Shown here piece after piece: positions 5,969 through 6,331 of a DNA stretch of 6,331 nt. The translations under genes and the position numbers were made by a program. Numbering within the stretch: position 1 is the first letter of the stretch; each line of letters starts with the position of its first letter. The stretch is from UBA7185 sp964606855 (GTDB taxonomy: Bacteria > Bacillota > Peptococcia > Peptococcales > Peptococcaceae), in NCBI GenBank assembly GCA_964606855.1, contig CAZSHM010000055.1, positions 1 through 6,331 of the forward strand, given 5' to 3'. The notes below the pieces were generated by a model. It ran no database searches. It saw nothing but the letters and a program-made list of their open reading frames with translations, and had not been told where the DNA came from.

Positions 5969-5974
5969 GAAAAC

Positions 5975-6095
5975 AGAAACGGGAAGCAGCCGGACGTGCT
6001 CGCAACTCGTCACAGTAAACGGCTCTCCTCCCGAAGATTGTTTGGACTAGCCGCTCAATCCTTGGCAAAGATTGCTGGGCGGCTAATTTTTTTTT
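5975..6095 (+). ncRNA. Candidate small RNA: long bulged stem plus terminator
   Basis: Between the promoter at 5939-5968 and a strong terminator lies a segment of about 120 nt that folds into one long interrupted stem. CGGGA 5980-5984 pairs with TCCCG 6029-6033, AGCCG 5988-5992 with CGGCT 6020-6024, and GACG 5993-5996 with CGTC 6008-6011. There is an internal loop (AGC facing CTCC) and an 8-nt bulge ACAGTAAA at 6012-6019. GAAGATTGTTTGG follows, then the terminator. GATTG occurs twice, at 6036-6040 and 6070-6074, and each copy can pair with CAATC at 6056-6060, so two mutually exclusive folds are possible. No gene is visible downstream on the plus strand up to the window end, so it may be a free RNA or an attenuated leader of a gene beyond 6331. 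I do not recognise the family; AGCAGCCG resembles part of SRP RNA, but the rest of that motif is missing. Confidence 0.42.
6048..6095 (+). terminator. Rho-independent terminator with nine-T tail
   Basis: TAGCCGC (6048-6054) pairs with GCGGCTA (6079-6085), with an inner CAATC/GATTG helix. Nine T residues follow at 6087-6095. The tail exists only on the plus strand, so it serves a rightward transcript and not a gene entering from the right. Confidence 0.85.
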
Positions 6096-6188
6096 GCAAA
6101 AACGATTCCCTTGCTACCTTGCTACTTTGTATGCCTCCATATTCGTCTCACGCTTGCAATCCCCTTTTGGTTCTTCGTAAATCCTCCT

Positions 6189-6215
6189 CTCTTTTCTCTT
6201 TTCTCTTTTCTCTTT
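6189..6215. repeat. Heptamer tandem repeat CTCTTTT, three full copies plus a partial
   Basis: CTCTTTT is repeated head to tail at 6189-6195, 6196-6202 and 6203-6209, with CTCTTT following at 6210-6215. One strand is pure pyrimidine. An 8-bp tandem duplication CTTGCTAC lies nearby at 6110-6125. From 6096 to 6331 I see no supported gene on either strand; the stretch is T/C-rich on plus. Confidence 0.8.
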
Positions 6216-6309
6216 CCCAGTATGGAAACTTTTTTATCAATAAGATATGCCTTCCTGTTTTTTCTTCCCCCCTTCGATAAAGCTGCTGGTTTCGGAACGC
6301 GTGTACGTA

Positions 6310-6331
6310 TTCAAAACTCATGAGTTTTGAA
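6310..6331. repeat. Perfect 22-bp palindrome at the window edge
   Basis: The 11 bases TTCAAAACTCA at 6310-6320 are followed directly by their exact reverse complement at 6321-6331. There is no spacer, so it suits a dimeric DNA-binding protein better than an RNA hairpin. It touches the window end and could extend further. An assembly fold-back at a contig end would look the same. Confidence 0.75.

Noticed and set aside
5975..6040. SRP RNA or cobalamin riboswitch
   Set aside because: AGCAGCCG recalls the SRP apical loop and GGGAA the cobalamin core, but the remaining invariant positions of both are missing.
6148..6321. A 57-codon minus-strand frame starting inside the edge palindrome
   Set aside because: Its charged composition (Arg, Lys, Glu) follows from the purine-rich repeat, no upstream ribosome binding site can be seen, and no terminator serves it. 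It might be part of a longer gene entering from the right, which the window cannot show.
1..6331. CRISPR arrays, tRNA or rRNA genes, transposases or phage genes
   Set aside because: I looked on both strands and found no spaced direct repeats, no cloverleaf or rRNA signatures, and no mobile-element proteins.

Overview
The window is a conserved housekeeping block from a GC-rich member of the Firmicutes, most likely class Clostridia. The evidence is the IreB/DUF965, RuvX and DUF1292 genes sitting directly behind alaS, a four-ligand zinc-type ribosomal protein S18, and consistent AGGAGG-type ribosome binding sites. I cannot name a genus from sequence alone. All confident protein genes lie on the minus strand, in two transcription units.

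Right to left along the transcripts, unit 1 is alaS (alanyl-tRNA synthetase), ireB (substrate of the PASTA-domain Ser/Thr kinase), ruvX/yqgF (Holliday-junction resolvase family nuclease, also linked to 16S rRNA processing) and a very acidic DUF1292 protein. It has a good sigma-A promoter at 5827-5855 and ends at an 18-bp rho-independent terminator at 1752-1791. Unit 2 is rpsF-ssb-rpsR (S6, single-strand DNA-binding protein, S18), with its own extended -10 promoter at 1608-1636 and a terminator at 460-495. Together they serve tRNA charging, ribosome assembly and DNA maintenance. Both gene orders are widespread in Firmicutes, so the protein content is ordinary.

The less ordinary content is in the flanks, where no confident protein gene exists. 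On the left (1-515) there may be the last codons of a plus-strand gene, a foldable stretch, a terminator, and then a candidate free-standing small RNA of about 115 nt (about 253-370). This RNA has its own promoter, a predicted three-way junction and a 21-bp terminator hairpin that faces the rpsR terminator. On the right (5643-6331) there is a 178-nt alaS leader that also reads as a small ORF with four Ala codons in seven. Beyond it lies a second candidate plus-strand small RNA (about 5975-6095), divergent from alaS, with a long bulged stem and a terminator whose left arm can pair in two ways. The far right end holds a TC-rich heptamer repeat and a perfect 22-bp palindrome at the window edge.

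The two small-RNA candidates are the best leads here. Both are inferred from promoter, fold and terminator patterns read by eye. I could not match either to a known RNA family.
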